Assembly: GCF_000299035.1 (NCBI RefSeq)
Contig: NZ_JH921518.1
Coordinates: 124,001 to 188,000 of the forward strand
From: Bacillus bingmayongensis
Lineage (GTDB): Bacteria > Bacillota > Bacilli > Bacillales > Bacillaceae_G
Direction: 5' to 3'
Length of the DNA: 64,000 nt
The notes beneath the pieces were generated by a model, which worked only from the letters and a program-made list of their open reading frames with translations, was not told where the DNA came from and made no database searches. Both the position numbers and the translations under genes were made by a program. Positions 8,077 through 17,605 of the stretch are shown here, piece by piece (position 1 is the stretch's first letter; the number at the start of each line of letters is the position of its first letter).

Positions 8077-9528
8077 TTATACTGAAAGGTTCTTTATCAA
8101 TCTTGCCACCTTTTTAATCCCTTTCTCTATATCATGCATCGAGGCATATGAATAAGAAAGACGTAAATATTGGCTTGCATTTCTATCATACACATTTCCA
8201 GGATTGAGTAGAATTTTTTCATGTAATGCTTTTTCAAACAATTCCCGCATCGAAATGTTTGGTTCAATATGTAGCCAAATATAAAATCCACCTATTGGTA
8301 TTTGCCAAGTTGCCACATCTCTACAGTATTTCTTTATCATTTCGAGCATAAAGTCTCTCCGTTTTTTTAAATCAACTCGTATTTGCTGTATATGTTTCTC
8401 ATATAACCCACTTACAAACCATTCTGCAGCAGCTCGTTGCGATAACGAACTCGAGCCGTAATCCATTTGCATCTTTATATCTGCCAATCTTTTGATGACT
8501 GGTTCTGGTCCAACAACCCAGCCGATTCTTAAACCAGGACTAATGACTTTTGACATACTTCCAATATGTAATACGATCCCATTTGTATCATATGCCTTCA
8601 ATGGTTTAGGTGGAGGCGAATCAAGCCATAAATCTTGATACACAGCATCTTCAATTATAGGTAATCCAATTTCATTACATATTTTTATAACTTCTTGCCT
8701 TCTTTGTTCATTCATGACAAGACTTGTTGGATTATGAAAAGACGGGATAGTATATAAAATTGAACCATTGAATTGTCTTTTATATCTTGAAATAAGTGAC
8801 GACTGAATTCCATGTTCATCCATTGGAATACCAAACAAACGCATTCCTGCAGACTGAAAAATATTGAGAGAGTATAAATAAGATGGTTTTTCAAGTAAAA
8901 TGGACGATCCTTTGCATAGAAGTCCCATCGAAATAAGCTGCAGTGCTTGAATTGCTCCCGAAACAATTAATATAGATGCTGGCGATGCAAGAATATCATA
9001 TTTTTGTAAATACTTTGCTATTTGCTCCCTCAATTTGAGGTCCCCTCTTGGTTCCTCGTATCCTAAAGGAATTTGCCTATTCGAAAGTTCCTTCATGATT
9101 AGCTTCATTTTCTTCTCAGGTAAAAGCTCTGGTGAAAGCTCACCAGTACCTAGCCGAATTATATTTGGATAAAATTCGGCTTGATTAATTTCTTGAATGG
9201 TGGGGAGATTCGGATAATGAATACCTGTTTCTACATAAGAATTCCAGTTAGGAGGTGACGCCAAAGTCGATACACTCCATGTATCGTTTCTCACAATTGT
9301 CCCCCTTCTCCCCTGTCCCTCAATTAATCCTTGCGCTGCTAATTCATCTAAAGCCATTACAATTGTACTTCGATTCACTTCAAATGCATGTGAGAGAGCT
9401 CGCTGCGACGGCAATTTTGTACCAATCGTCCATTCTCCATTTATAATTTTCTCTTTTATATACTCCTCAATTTGCTTATATAAAGGAACCGGAGAGAATC
9501 CATTTGGCTTCCAGTCAAATCGCTCCAT
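8077..9528 (-). CDS. MocR-type GntR/aminotransferase transcriptional regulator
   Basis: A 483-residue protein with an N-terminal GntR winged helix (residues 10-75, including LPSQRALSHAFEVNRST) fused to a class I aminotransferase fold. The PLP-lysine region is MSKVISPGLRIGW. MocR proteins bind PLP or an amino-acid adduct and control amino-acid or vitamin B6 genes. The ATG at 9528 was chosen over an upstream in-frame start because GGAGTG lies directly before it. It is divergent from a LysE-type exporter across a 121-base gap containing a palindrome, so it probably controls that exporter (inference). Confidence 0.92.
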   Translation of the reverse strand: MERFDWKPNGFSPVPLYKQIEEYIKEKIINGEWTIGTKLPSQRALSHAFEVNRSTIVMALDELAAQGLIEGQGRRGTIVRNDTWSVSTLASPPNWNSYVETGIHYPNLPTIQEINQAEFYPNIIRLGTGELSPELLPEKKMKLIMKELSNRQIPLGYEEPRGDLKLREQIAKYLQKYDILASPASILIVSGAIQALQLISMGLLCKGSSILLEKPSYLYSLNIFQSAGMRLFGIPMDEHGIQSSLISRYKRQFNGSILYTIPSFHNPTSLVMNEQRRQEVIKICNEIGLPIIEDAVYQDLWLDSPPPKPLKAYDTNGIVLHIGSMSKVISPGLRIGWVVGPEPVIKRLADIKMQMDYGSSSLSQRAAAEWFVSGLYEKHIQQIRVDLKKRRDFMLEMIKKYCRDVATWQIPIGGFYIWLHIEPNISMRELFEKALHEKILLNPGNVYDRNASQYLRLSYSYASMHDIEKGIKKVARLIKNLSV

Positions 9529-9560
9529 ATTATCACTCCACTTATTTTTGGTTGGTTTGT

Positions 9561-9582
9561 TATCCAACCATATGGATGGATA
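9561..9582. promoter_or_regulatory. Candidate MocR operator
   Basis: A 22-base near-perfect palindrome with outer halves TATCCA and TGGATA around the centre CCATATGG. It lies midway between the divergent regulator and exporter genes. A further TTATCCAACCA/TGGTTGGT half-site overlaps its left side. Assignment to the neighbouring MocR protein is inference. Confidence 0.55.
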
Positions 9583-9649
9583 CAAATTTGATTTTCTTTT
9601 ATACAATATACACTATCATATTTCAGCTATTTATATGGGAGGCAATAAA

Positions 9650-10261
9650 ATGATTGAAGCAATCCTTCACGGAATGGTTCTTGCGTTTGGACTCATTATT
9701 CCATTAGGTGTACAAAATGTCTTTGTCTTTAACCAAGGTGCTAGTCAACCAACTATTTTGCGGGCTACACCAGTTGTTCTAACCGCATCAATCTGCGATA
9801 CAATTTTAATTTTGATTGCAGTACAAGGTGTATCGCTTATGCTTCTGACCTTTTCATGGTTAACAACAACACTTTATGTAATTGGATTTTTCTTTCTGAT
9901 TTATATGGGATGGATGATTTGGAAAAGTGAGTCTACAAAAGAAACGATTGAAGCAAAAAAGATGACTATCAAAAAGCAAATTATCTTTGCCGCCTCTGTT
10001 TCCCTATTGAATCCACATGCAATTCTAGATACGATTGGCGTCATTGGCACAAACTCTATTCAATATGTAGGCAGCGAAAAATGGGCTTTTACTTTCACAA
10101 CAATTACGGTTTCTTGGCTTTGGTTTCTTGGCTTAGCATTTGCAGGGAGATTGCTTGGAAAAGTAGATCCATCAGGAAGCACAATTACAATTCTAAATAA
10201 AATTTCAGGGGTTATTGTTTGGGGAGTTGCTCTTTATATGCTGAAGCAACTCATGTTTTAG
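9650..10261 (+). CDS. LysE/ArgO-family amino acid exporter
   Basis: A 203-residue protein with about six membrane spans. The LysE signatures IIPLGVQNVFVFNQG near residue 15 and SLLNPHAILDTIGVIG near residue 125 are both present. These exporters remove basic or other amino acids when they accumulate. The ATG at 9650 follows GGGAGG closely. The divergent MocR regulator is the probable control protein. The exact amino acid exported cannot be told. Confidence 0.9.
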   Translation: MIEAILHGMVLAFGLIIPLGVQNVFVFNQGASQPTILRATPVVLTASICDTILILIAVQGVSLMLLTFSWLTTTLYVIGFFFLIYMGWMIWKSESTKETIEAKKMTIKKQIIFAASVSLLNPHAILDTIGVIGTNSIQYVGSEKWAFTFTTITVSWLWFLGLAFAGRLLGKVDPSGSTITILNKISGVIVWGVALYMLKQLMF

Positions 10262-10361
10262 AAAAGAAAGTATAACGTTTCAGTATATTTATAGGTAATT
10301 GTTAAACAATAATTGAAGTCGTATTTTATTTATACTGTTCACAAAAGGAGCCGTTACTTAT

Positions 10362-11201
10362 ATGGAATATAGCAAAGATTATAAGTTTATCCCTATGACA
10401 TCTATCAAAAGTAGATTAGGAATAGATATCACTCCTGATATTTACTGTTTACCTATTCAAATTGTTAATGTTTGTTTAATCGGAAATCCACAAGAAACCA
10501 ACGAATGTGTACTCATTGATACAGGTATGCCTAAATCTGTAAATCAAATTATTTCTGCACTAACCAATCGATTTGGCCCAGATATTCAATTGAAGGCTAT
10601 TATTTTAACACACGGACATTTTGATCATATCGGTGCTGTCATTGAACTCATAAAAAAATGGGATGTCAATGTTTATGCACACGAACTAGAGCTTCCTTAT
10701 CTAACTGGTAAAATGAGTTATCCAGAACCTGACTCTAGTGTTGAAGGCGGTTTAATCGCGAAAATATCTTCTTTTTTCCCAAATGAACCAATAAATCTAG
10801 ACCATCATATCAAATTATTACCTGCCGATGGTACTATTCCAGAATTACCAGATTGGAAATGGATACATTCACCTGGACATATTTCTTTATTCCGACAAAA
10901 AGATCATGTACTAATTGCTGGTGATGCTTTTATTACTGTAAGACAGGATTCACTCTATAAGGTTTTCACGCAACAGCAAGAGATAAATGGCCCTCCACGC
11001 TACTTTACAACCGATTGGCAAAAAGCTTGGCATTCAGTTAAACAATTAGCGAGTTTACAACCTTCTATTGCAATTACAGGTCATGGAACTCCGATATCTG
11101 GTGAGTCATTAACAACAGGCCTGAATAAACTTGTTAAAAATTTTGATCAGCTGGCAATACCTGATTATGGTCGTTATGTTGATAATACGAAAGAGAACTA
11201 A
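10362..11201 (+). CDS. Metallo-beta-lactamase fold hydrolase
   Basis: A 279-residue MBL-fold enzyme. The di-metal motif THGHFDH is at about residues 86-92; later ligands are visible in SPGHIS, AGDAF and TGHGTP. The spacing is that of glyoxalase II-like or lactonase-like members rather than true beta-lactamases, and there is no signal peptide. The AAGGAG site lies ten bases before ATG. It follows lysE by 100 bases without a visible terminator, so weak co-transcription is possible. Substrate unknown. Confidence 0.88.
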   Translation: MEYSKDYKFIPMTSIKSRLGIDITPDIYCLPIQIVNVCLIGNPQETNECVLIDTGMPKSVNQIISALTNRFGPDIQLKAIILTHGHFDHIGAVIELIKKWDVNVYAHELELPYLTGKMSYPEPDSSVEGGLIAKISSFFPNEPINLDHHIKLLPADGTIPELPDWKWIHSPGHISLFRQKDHVLIAGDAFITVRQDSLYKVFTQQQEINGPPRYFTTDWQKAWHSVKQLASLQPSIAITGHGTPISGESLTTGLNKLVKNFDQLAIPDYGRYVDNTKEN

Positions 11202-11212
11202 CCAATTAAAAT

Positions 11213-11265
11213 GAGATACCAAAAAATCCATTTGTAATGATTTACAGATAGATTTTTGCTATCTC
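11213..11265. terminator. Bidirectional terminator between convergent genes
   Basis: GAGATA..AAAAAATC pairs with GATTTTT..TATCTC around a 20-base loop, midway between the MBL gene and the convergent MFS gene. Confidence 0.65.
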
Positions 11266-11280
11266 TTATAAAATTCCAAG

Positions 11281-12531
11281 TTAAGATGTAGGTTTCGGAA
11301 CTGAATGTAAAGATTCATTATTCTTTTTAGGTTTAATCCATATAATTGTAATAATTGCTCCCGTAACTGCAAATATGCAGGTTAAGTAAAACACTTCATA
11401 ATCTGTTCCCTTCATAAAGTAAGAATATAGAGGTGGTCCTGCTGCTACACCAATAAAACGCATCGAACTATAGAAAGAAGTAACCGTTCCTCTCTGTTCC
11501 TTTTCAATTCCTTGTGTGATAAGAGCATCTAAGCATGGTAAAGCTATACCAATTCCTATCCCCATAATGACAAGACAAAGAATTAACAAGTAAATTCCTT
11601 TTAAAAATAACGGCAATATAACAGACACAGCTGCTAATATAAATCCTATATATATACATTTTTTCATAACAACTTGATCGTCACCAATTTTCTTTCCTGC
11701 CATGTATGAACTTATTGATAATACAAGCAATGGAATCGCAAGTATACATCCTTTCCAAATTCCATGAATGTTGTATTTCTCTTCCAATATCGTAGACAAA
11801 TAAAAAAGAATTCCAAATAATATGAGCATAATGATAGCACCTAATGCAAAAATTGCGACTAACCATCTTCCCTTTTCTCGGAAAGTCGAACTAATTGATT
11901 GAATGAATTCTTTAAAAGGCGGTGCTTGATTTTCTTGTTTCTTTGCTTTTACTAATAGTAATAATAAGACGATAGCAACAGCACATAAAACTGGAATAGC
12001 CCAAAATGGTAAAAACCATACTACTGCTGCGAGAGCAGAACCTAATATTGGACTTAGAACTTTTCCAAACGTATTTGACGTTTCAATAACCCCTAAACCC
12101 GTACTTACTTGTTTTTCATCTTTATATAAATCGCCAACACATGGGATTACAACTGGCATTGCTCCAGCATTACCTATCCCTTGAATCGCCCTTCCAATTA
12201 GAATCCAGACATACGGATTTTCCACTTTCCATGATACCCAACCTGTTATCGCACCGCCGATAGCTGCAATAAACAAACTTGGAACCATTACCATTTTACG
12301 TCCCCAGCGATCCGATAAATACCCAGCAATCGGAATCAATAAAATAGCGACGATAGAATATATTGTAATAATCATGGATACTTGAAAAGAAGAGATATGG
12401 AGTTTTTTTTCAAGTGTCGGAAGGATTGGAATAAGCATTGAATTTCCTAATGTCATAACAAGCGGAACAGATGCAAGTGCAATTAAACAACAGTTTTCTT
12501 TTTTAAACATGTTGATTTCGAAACCTTTCAT
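11281..12531 (-). CDS. MFS transporter, drug-exporter type
   Basis: A 416-residue 12-span major facilitator with the loop 2-3 motif GYLSDRWGRKM and a drug:H+ antiporter-like motif in the N-terminal half. It resembles the Bacillus single-subunit multidrug exporters of the 12-span class. The chosen ATG has GGAAAG nine bases upstream; a second in-frame ATG 21 bases downstream is possible. A strong hairpin lies just before the ribosome binding site. Substrate unknown. Confidence 0.88.
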   Translation of the reverse strand: MKGFEINMFKKENCCLIALASVPLVMTLGNSMLIPILPTLEKKLHISSFQVSMIITIYSIVAILLIPIAGYLSDRWGRKMVMVPSLFIAAIGGAITGWVSWKVENPYVWILIGRAIQGIGNAGAMPVVIPCVGDLYKDEKQVSTGLGVIETSNTFGKVLSPILGSALAAVVWFLPFWAIPVLCAVAIVLLLLLVKAKKQENQAPPFKEFIQSISSTFREKGRWLVAIFALGAIIMLILFGILFYLSTILEEKYNIHGIWKGCILAIPLLVLSISSYMAGKKIGDDQVVMKKCIYIGFILAAVSVILPLFLKGIYLLILCLVIMGIGIGIALPCLDALITQGIEKEQRGTVTSFYSSMRFIGVAAGPPLYSYFMKGTDYEVFYLTCIFAVTGAIITIIWIKPKKNNESLHSVPKPTS

Positions 12532-12551
12532 CTCGTATTTCTTTCCATATA

Positions 12552-12592
12552 GTAGCCCTGATGAAATTCAATTTTAAATTTCATCAGGACTA
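12552..12592 (-). promoter_or_regulatory. Leader hairpin just before the MFS gene
   Basis: GTCCTGATGAAATT and AATTTCATCAGGGC arms with a short AT-rich loop, ending about 20 bases before the MFS start. No T run follows on either strand, so it does not look like a simple terminator. It could shield the start or bind a regulator. Confidence 0.45.
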
Positions 12593-12737
12593 TCACATTT
12601 TGTCTGCTGTTTAACTTATATAACAAAAGAAATTGGAGTATAACATAGCATTACTTCTACTTTTCCAATCCTTACAACATTATATCCGTGTTATTAAATG
12701 GAAAAATTTATTTTCACTAAAAAACGATATAAAAAAA

Positions 12738-12764
12738 GAAAGGAAGAATTCTTCCCTTCTTTCA
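12738..12764 (-). terminator. Terminator after the SASP gene
   Basis: A GAAAG..AAGAATTCTT..CTTTC palindrome beginning 13 bases past the stop codon, followed by T-rich sequence on the minus strand. Confidence 0.6.
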
Positions 12765-12776
12765 TATACCTTTACA

Positions 12777-12983
12777 TTAACGAGTATACCCGCCACCAAG
12801 CTGTTGTTCTGCCATAGCTACAAGACGTTTCGTGATTTCACCACCAACAGAACCATTTGCACGAGAAGAAGTGTCAGCACCAAGTTGCACACCAAACTCT
12901 TGCGCAATTTCATATTTCATTTGATCAAGAGCAGCTTGTGCTCCGTTCGATACTAACTGATTAGAATTACGATTTCTAGCCAT
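12777..12983 (-). CDS. Alpha/beta-type small acid-soluble spore protein
   Basis: A 68-residue SASP. The two conserved blocks are plain: a GPR protease site region [10 protein letters not shown] near residue 24 and the DNA-binding block [22 protein letters not shown] near residue 42. These proteins coat spore DNA, switch it to an A-like form and protect it from UV, then are degraded at germination. AAAGGAGGTG gives a very strong site. Expression is expected from a sigma-G promoter, which I did not locate. Confidence 0.97.
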   Translation of the reverse strand: MARNRNSNQLVSNGAQAALDQMKYEIAQEFGVQLGADTSSRANGSVGGEITKRLVAMAEQQLGGGYTR

Positions 12984-13099
12984 TTCCGTTCACCTCCTTT
13001 ACATATTAAAATGTATAGATTTCAAAATAAAATACATGGTAAATTATGGTTCCTTTAAATAAGACTATTTTTGAATAACTTACACTTTGAATTCATGAA

Positions 13100-13130
13100 A
13101 AAAAGAATCTCGGAAAACGAGACTCTTTTT
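13100..13130 (-). terminator. Terminator after the isomerase pseudogene
   Basis: AAAAAGAATCTCG and CGAGACTCTTTTT arms around a short loop, with a long T run on the minus strand. Confidence 0.8.
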
Positions 13131-13208
13131 ATCTCCACTCTAATATTATCTTTATTCAAAAACGAAAATATTGCATTTCATCACACTAACAATCGAAAAT
13201 GTTTCACT

Positions 13209-13856
13209 TTATGGAGTCAATACTGTCAGTTGTTTTCTTCTCAACCGAATGATTTCTTCTCGTAATACCTCTTTTGCATCATATCCAAACCATTCTAGCG
13301 AAGCAAAATGTTCCGTATCCTGAATTTCTCTAATGATTTCTTCGTAGTTCACAACGCCTTCAAATAACGGAACCATTCCTTTTCGACTACCAGCTGATGC
13401 GTATACATTATTAGGTTCAAAGACATCTAAATGAGCAGCTGCAGATATATTCTTCATATGGTAATGCTATACCCACGGCTTTAATTGGCGATAACTTTCT
13501 ACTGGATCCGCACCAGATTCCCATATATGAAGAAAGTCGAGATTAATTTTTAAATATGGATGATTCACTTCTTCTAATAATTTTAGAGTTGAGTCTAAAC
13601 AATCTGTTAATGTATTCGGATATATTTCTAATAGCACGTACATATTGTGCTGTGCAAATAAATCACAAATAATGCGAATTCGTTTTACATATTCCTGACG
13701 TTCTTCTTTTGTAAAACTATTGCTTCGTTTTTGTCCAGCAAATGTACGAATCTTATTTGTATTACACCAATTCGCTAGCGATGCTAATTGTTCTGATTTT
13801 TCCATCGTTTTCTCAAAATCTGCTGACAATGAAATATCTAAATAATCACTTATCAT
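13209..13856 (-). pseudogene. Sugar phosphate isomerase/epimerase pseudogene
   Basis: A xylose-isomerase-like TIM barrel protein is readable in one frame from MISDYLDISL (13856) to the end at 13209. It is interrupted by a single in-frame TAG at 13467-13469, after QLKPWV and before HYHMKNISAAAHLDVFEP. The barrel motifs EIYPNTLTD, KINLDFLHIW and the C-terminal EWFGYD remain. The N-terminal third of a normal 270-residue member is missing: an in-frame stop lies just upstream and only a stray LKIIEEIH peptide in another frame hints at it. Both lesions point to a dead gene. Confidence 0.85.
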
Positions 13857-13984
13857 CGCGATGTATTTCTTCTATAATTTTCAACTTAATTACAATCCAA
13901 TCTCTTGATAGGTTATAGATACAGTACATAAAAAATCTTAAGATATGCAAAAATGATCTATAAATCTTCAACAACCAAGTGCAT

Positions 13985-14144
13985 ATAAAGTGAAACTTTA
14001 ATCAGTGGTTTTTTTCTTCATCCCCCACTGATTATTAGCCCTCACCAATCGGGCTTTTACGGGCAGCCCGTCCCCCCACCTAACTTTTTTGCTCTTGCTG
14101 AATTTTGAGGTGGAGGTCTTACTGTCCGCGAATAGCGGGATAAA
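13985..14144 (-). repeat. bcr1-like repeat, copy B (fullest copy)
   Basis: A 160-base element with ATAAA at both outer edges (TTTAT on the other strand). It holds a 9-base terminal hairpin (AATCAGTGG at 14000, CCACTGATT at 14025), the inner AGCCCTCACCAATCGGGCT hairpin, and a conserved GGTGG/CCACC pairing. Orientation is opposite to copy A. It sits between the isomerase pseudogene and the GNAT gene. Confidence 0.8.
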
Positions 14145-14228
14145 AAAGGAGATATACATAGTAAGTTGTATATCTCCTTTTGAATTCTATTAAATGTTTA
14201 CATAATTATATTATTAGTGTAATTTCGT

Positions 14229-14762
14229 TCAATTAGATATTAATCTATAAAGATTATCCATATCTCTCCAACAATACGCCGTTTCTTGAACATTCAATCT
14301 CTCTAAAAACTTTGTATCGACTCGCTCTGGAGAAAAATTTTCATAAAAACCTTTTGAAGGATTATTCGATATAACCCAAACTAATATAGAACGAACATCA
14401 TTTTTTATAAATTTTGACACAAGTGATTGAAATAATCGTTGTCCCACTTTATACCCTTGATATTCTTGCAAAAGATAAATCGCATATAATTCACCATCGC
14501 AATTATATTTCCCGCTTCTTTCTGGACCACCGTCAATAAATCCTATAATTTTTCCTTCTAACGTTTCCGCCACATATCTATACTGATCAGATGCCCCTTG
14601 TTTAAAGATTTTTCTCCATTGTTTTTCTCGGCTTTCATGTGTTATGTTATTTAAAATTCCATCAGGTATTATCCCTTTATATGTTACCTTCCAGCTCTCA
14701 ACATGCACTTTTGCTATACTTTCAATATCATCTTCTATTGCCTTTCTAATTTTTATATCCAT
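14229..14762 (-). CDS. GNAT-family N-acetyltransferase
   Basis: A 177-residue GNAT domain protein beginning MDIKIRKAIEDDIESIAKVHVESW, a usual GNAT start. The acetyl-CoA loop appears as EYQGYKVGQRLF (Q/RxxGxG/A-like) at about residue 112. The ATG at 14762 has GGGGAGGAG directly upstream; a longer reading is less likely. Substrate unknown, could be a small molecule or protein N terminus. Confidence 0.87.
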   Translation of the reverse strand: MDIKIRKAIEDDIESIAKVHVESWKVTYKGIIPDGILNNITHESREKQWRKIFKQGASDQYRYVAETLEGKIIGFIDGGPERSGKYNCDGELYAIYLLQEYQGYKVGQRLFQSLVSKFIKNDVRSILVWVISNNPSKGFYENFSPERVDTKFLERLNVQETAYCWRDMDNLYRLISN

Positions 14763-14916
14763 TTTTTCTCCTCCCCATTTATATTTCATTGTATCAAAAG
14801 AAACTATATGATCTATATTGGTTAAGCAAATGATTTAATATTTTATTTACTTCTCTATATAATTAGTTTTCTACGGCAAACAATCACGAAAATATTTTAC
14901 AGAAGGAGAAATTTAG

Positions 14917-15906
14917 ATGATACGATTCGGAATAATTGGAACAAACACAATCACAACTAAGTTTATTGAGGACTCCCTTACACTAAAAGATTTTTCTCTA
15001 ACCGCAGTCTATTCACGAACAAAAGACAAAGCAAAAGCATTTGCAAGTAAATATAACGTAGCTACCACTTTTACTAGCTTAGAAAGCATGGCAAAAAGCG
15101 ATGTAATTGATGCAGTTTACATTGCAAGTCCAAACTCGCTGCATGCTGAACAAGCTATTCTTTTTATGGAACATGGTAAACATGTATTATGCGAAAAACC
15201 ACTTGCCTCTCATACAAAAGAAGTAGAAAAAATGATTCAAACCGCTAAAAAACATAATGTCGTTTTAATGGAAGCTTTAAAATCCACCCTTCTTCCCAAC
15301 TTCCAAACCATTCAAGATAACATACATAAGATTGGAAAGGTTCGACGTTATTTTGCAAGTTTCTGCCAATATTCTTCTCGTTATGATGCTTATAAAGAAG
15401 GAACCATTCTAAATGCGTTTAATCCTGCTCTTTCAAACGGCGCATTAATGGATATTGGAGTGTATTGCATTTATCCAATGGTTGTGCTATTTGGAGCACC
15501 ATCTCATGTACAAGCAAATGCCTACCTTCTAGATTCTGGTGTAGATGGAGAAGGTAGCCTTTTATTAAAATATGATGATATGGAAGCTGTAATTATGTAC
15601 TCTAAAATATCGAATTCATATGTACCATCTGAAATTCAAGGGGAAAAGGGTAACATAATTATTGATAAAATTAGCTCACCTACAAAAATAGAGATTCATT
15701 ATCCTGATGGACGTATTGAAGATATTACATATCCACAGTCCATTGCAACCATGTCATACGAAACAAAAGAATTTATTGAACTTATTGAACAAAATCAATT
15801 ACAGTCCACTGTAAATTCTCATACAACTTCTATGATTACAGCGAAAATTATGGAGGAAGCTAGAAAACAAATTGGCCTTTCATTTCCTGCTGATTTCAAA
15901 AAATAA
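14917..15906 (+). CDS. Gfo/Idh/MocA-family oxidoreductase
   Basis: A 329-residue NAD(P)-dependent dehydrogenase. The Rossmann start MIRFGIIGTNTIT and the EKP motif HVLCEKPLASHTKE at about residue 95 are characteristic, and a C-terminal GFO_IDH domain with MDIGVYCIYP follows. Members oxidise or reduce sugars, inositols or related diols. AGAAGGAG precedes the ATG. Substrate cannot be assigned. Confidence 0.9.
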   Translation: MIRFGIIGTNTITTKFIEDSLTLKDFSLTAVYSRTKDKAKAFASKYNVATTFTSLESMAKSDVIDAVYIASPNSLHAEQAILFMEHGKHVLCEKPLASHTKEVEKMIQTAKKHNVVLMEALKSTLLPNFQTIQDNIHKIGKVRRYFASFCQYSSRYDAYKEGTILNAFNPALSNGALMDIGVYCIYPMVVLFGAPSHVQANAYLLDSGVDGEGSLLLKYDDMEAVIMYSKISNSYVPSEIQGEKGNIIIDKISSPTKIEIHYPDGRIEDITYPQSIATMSYETKEFIELIEQNQLQSTVNSHTTSMITAKIMEEARKQIGLSFPADFKK

Positions 15907-15908
15907 TT

Positions 15909-15936
15909 AAAAAGGGTGGTTTTTCACCACCTTTTT
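15909..15936. terminator. Bidirectional terminator
   Basis: AAAAAGGGTGG / CCACCTTTTT hairpin between the convergent oxidoreductase and SMR genes, overlapping the stop codon of the latter. Confidence 0.85.
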
Positions 15937-16198
15937 ACGATATTAATTTCAAACCAATTGCAGCCCCTAAAACCATACTGATAAACAAAATACGAAGAAA
16001 ACTTTTGGATTCTCCGTATAGAACCATACCGGGGATAGCTCCTCCTGATGCACCAATTCCAGTCCAGATTGCATACGCTGTTCCCATCGGTAAACTTTTC
16101 ATTACAATCGCAAGAAACAGAAAGCTCGCACCAAATCCTAAAATCAACATAACAAGTGACTGCCAATTCTTCTCTTTATGCAATTTATTAATCATCAC
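15935..16198 (-). pseudogene. Small multidrug resistance (SMR) protein lacking its first helix
   Basis: The frame matches the paired SMR subunit type (YkkD-like) from the end of helix 1 onward: VVMINKLHKEKNWQ, then the signature MGTAYAIWTGIGASGGAIPG, and a normal C terminus GLKLIS. Normal members are about 105 residues and carry an essential membrane glutamate in helix 1. Here the same frame reads back only to KIVGVV and then hits the TAA that ends the aminotransferase gene. The glutamate and about 17 residues are therefore absent. A GTG/ATG start at 16196-16198 could still make a three-helix fragment, but proton-coupled transport is not expected. Confidence 0.7.
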
Positions 16199-16213
16199 AA
16201 CACCAACTATTTT

Positions 16214-17539
16214 TTAGTTCTTCACCAAAACCTTCAACTCTTCCTCATATTCTGTAAGTGCCGCATCTAAAATAGTTAAACCATCATCAATCTGATCCTT
16301 TCTCACAGAAAGTGGTGGAATCATTCGAATAACTTCACTTGAATTTCCACAGAAGTAAAACAGCACGCCTTTTTTTAATGCGATATCTAATATTTTAAAT
16401 AAAGCTTCACTATTAGGTGTACCTGTTTCTGGATGGATAATTTCAATTCCAATCATTAACCCAACAGCTCGGATACTTCCGATAACAGCATGTTTTTGTT
16501 TTAAATCATACAATTTCTGAACTACGTAAGCACCCATTTCTTTAGCATTTTCAACCAGTCGTTCTTCTTTCATTACTTCAAGCGTTGCCAAAGCTGCTGC
16601 ACATGCAATTGGATTTCCTCCGAAAGTCGTACCATGCGTTCCTAGAGGCCACTTCTGCATCAACTCTTTTGAAGCAACCGTCGCACTAAGAGGTAAGCCT
16701 GATGCAATTCCTTTCGCGATTGCCATAATATCCGGTGTTACTCCAAATGTTTGTGTCGCAAACCATTCACCTGTCCGCCCAAACCCTGTTTGTACTTCAT
16801 CAAAGATTAATAGAATTCCATGATGATTACAAATTTCACGAACTTTCTTTAACCACGCTGCTGGTGGAACAACATATCCCCCTTCTCCTAACACAGGCTC
16901 TACAATTACACATGCAACTTCTTCTGGTGTAACTTGATGATTAAATAATGTTTCAAAATCTCTTTCTAGTTTTTCAACACAGTGTTTCTCTGGATCAATC
17001 CCTTCTGGACAATCTTTTATATTTGCATATGGTATTTGATACGTTAGCCCATTCGGTTGCATAAACTTCCGATATTTACTTTTGGAAGTTGTTACACTTA
17101 ATGATCCCATTGATCTCCCGTGGAAACAACCTAAAAAAGAAACAACATATGGTCTTTTCGTCACATATTTTGCTAACTTAATTGCCCCTTCAATCGCTTC
17201 TGTACCACTATTTGCAAAAAAGAAACAATCTAGCTTAGGTGGCAATACCTCCCCAAGTTCTTCCGCAAGACGCAAAATTGACTCATACATAATAACTCCA
17301 GATGGACCGTGAGTTAGACAATCTGCACTATCCTTAATTGCTTGTACAACCTTCGGGTGACGATGTCCAACATTGGTCGTTGCAATACCTGATGTGAAAT
17401 CAAGATACTTTTTTCCATCTAAACCAAAGTAATAACACCCTTCTTCTTTTACAACTGGTAAATTAGGATGATCTTTCGCCATACTCGGTGCTAATAATTG
17501 CGGCATTCTTTCAATTAAATATTTCCAGTTTGCGCTCAT
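16214..17539 (-). CDS. Class III aminotransferase (GABA transaminase-like)
   Basis: A 441-residue PLP enzyme. The class III features are clear: [13 protein letters not shown] near 111, the [12 protein letters not shown] block with Asp247, and the Schiff-base lysine Lys276 in [13 protein letters not shown]. The sequence is closest in style to 4-aminobutyrate aminotransferases. In context (ureohydrolase, Na+ symporter and sigma-54 activator directly upstream) a role converting GABA or a similar omega-amino acid to its semialdehyde is plausible. The exact substrate is inference. Confidence 0.88.
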   Translation of the reverse strand: MSANWKYLIERMPQLLAPSMAKDHPNLPVVKEEGCYYFGLDGKKYLDFTSGIATTNVGHRHPKVVQAIKDSADCLTHGPSGVIMYESILRLAEELGEVLPPKLDCFFFANSGTEAIEGAIKLAKYVTKRPYVVSFLGCFHGRSMGSLSVTTSKSKYRKFMQPNGLTYQIPYANIKDCPEGIDPEKHCVEKLERDFETLFNHQVTPEEVACVIVEPVLGEGGYVVPPAAWLKKVREICNHHGILLIFDEVQTGFGRTGEWFATQTFGVTPDIMAIAKGIASGLPLSATVASKELMQKWPLGTHGTTFGGNPIACAAALATLEVMKEERLVENAKEMGAYVVQKLYDLKQKHAVIGSIRAVGLMIGIEIIHPETGTPNSEALFKILDIALKKGVLFYFCGNSSEVIRMIPPLSVRKDQIDDGLTILDAALTEYEEELKVLVKN

Positions 17540-17605
17540 ATAAATTCCTCCTTTAAATTGTCAAACTGTTTCCAAGGTTTTTACAGAAATCATTAATTCA
17601 TTTGC

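Noticed and set aside
12633-12956. 107-codon plus-strand frame over the SASP gene
   Set aside because: Antisense shadow of the clearly real SASP gene; no start site and odd composition.
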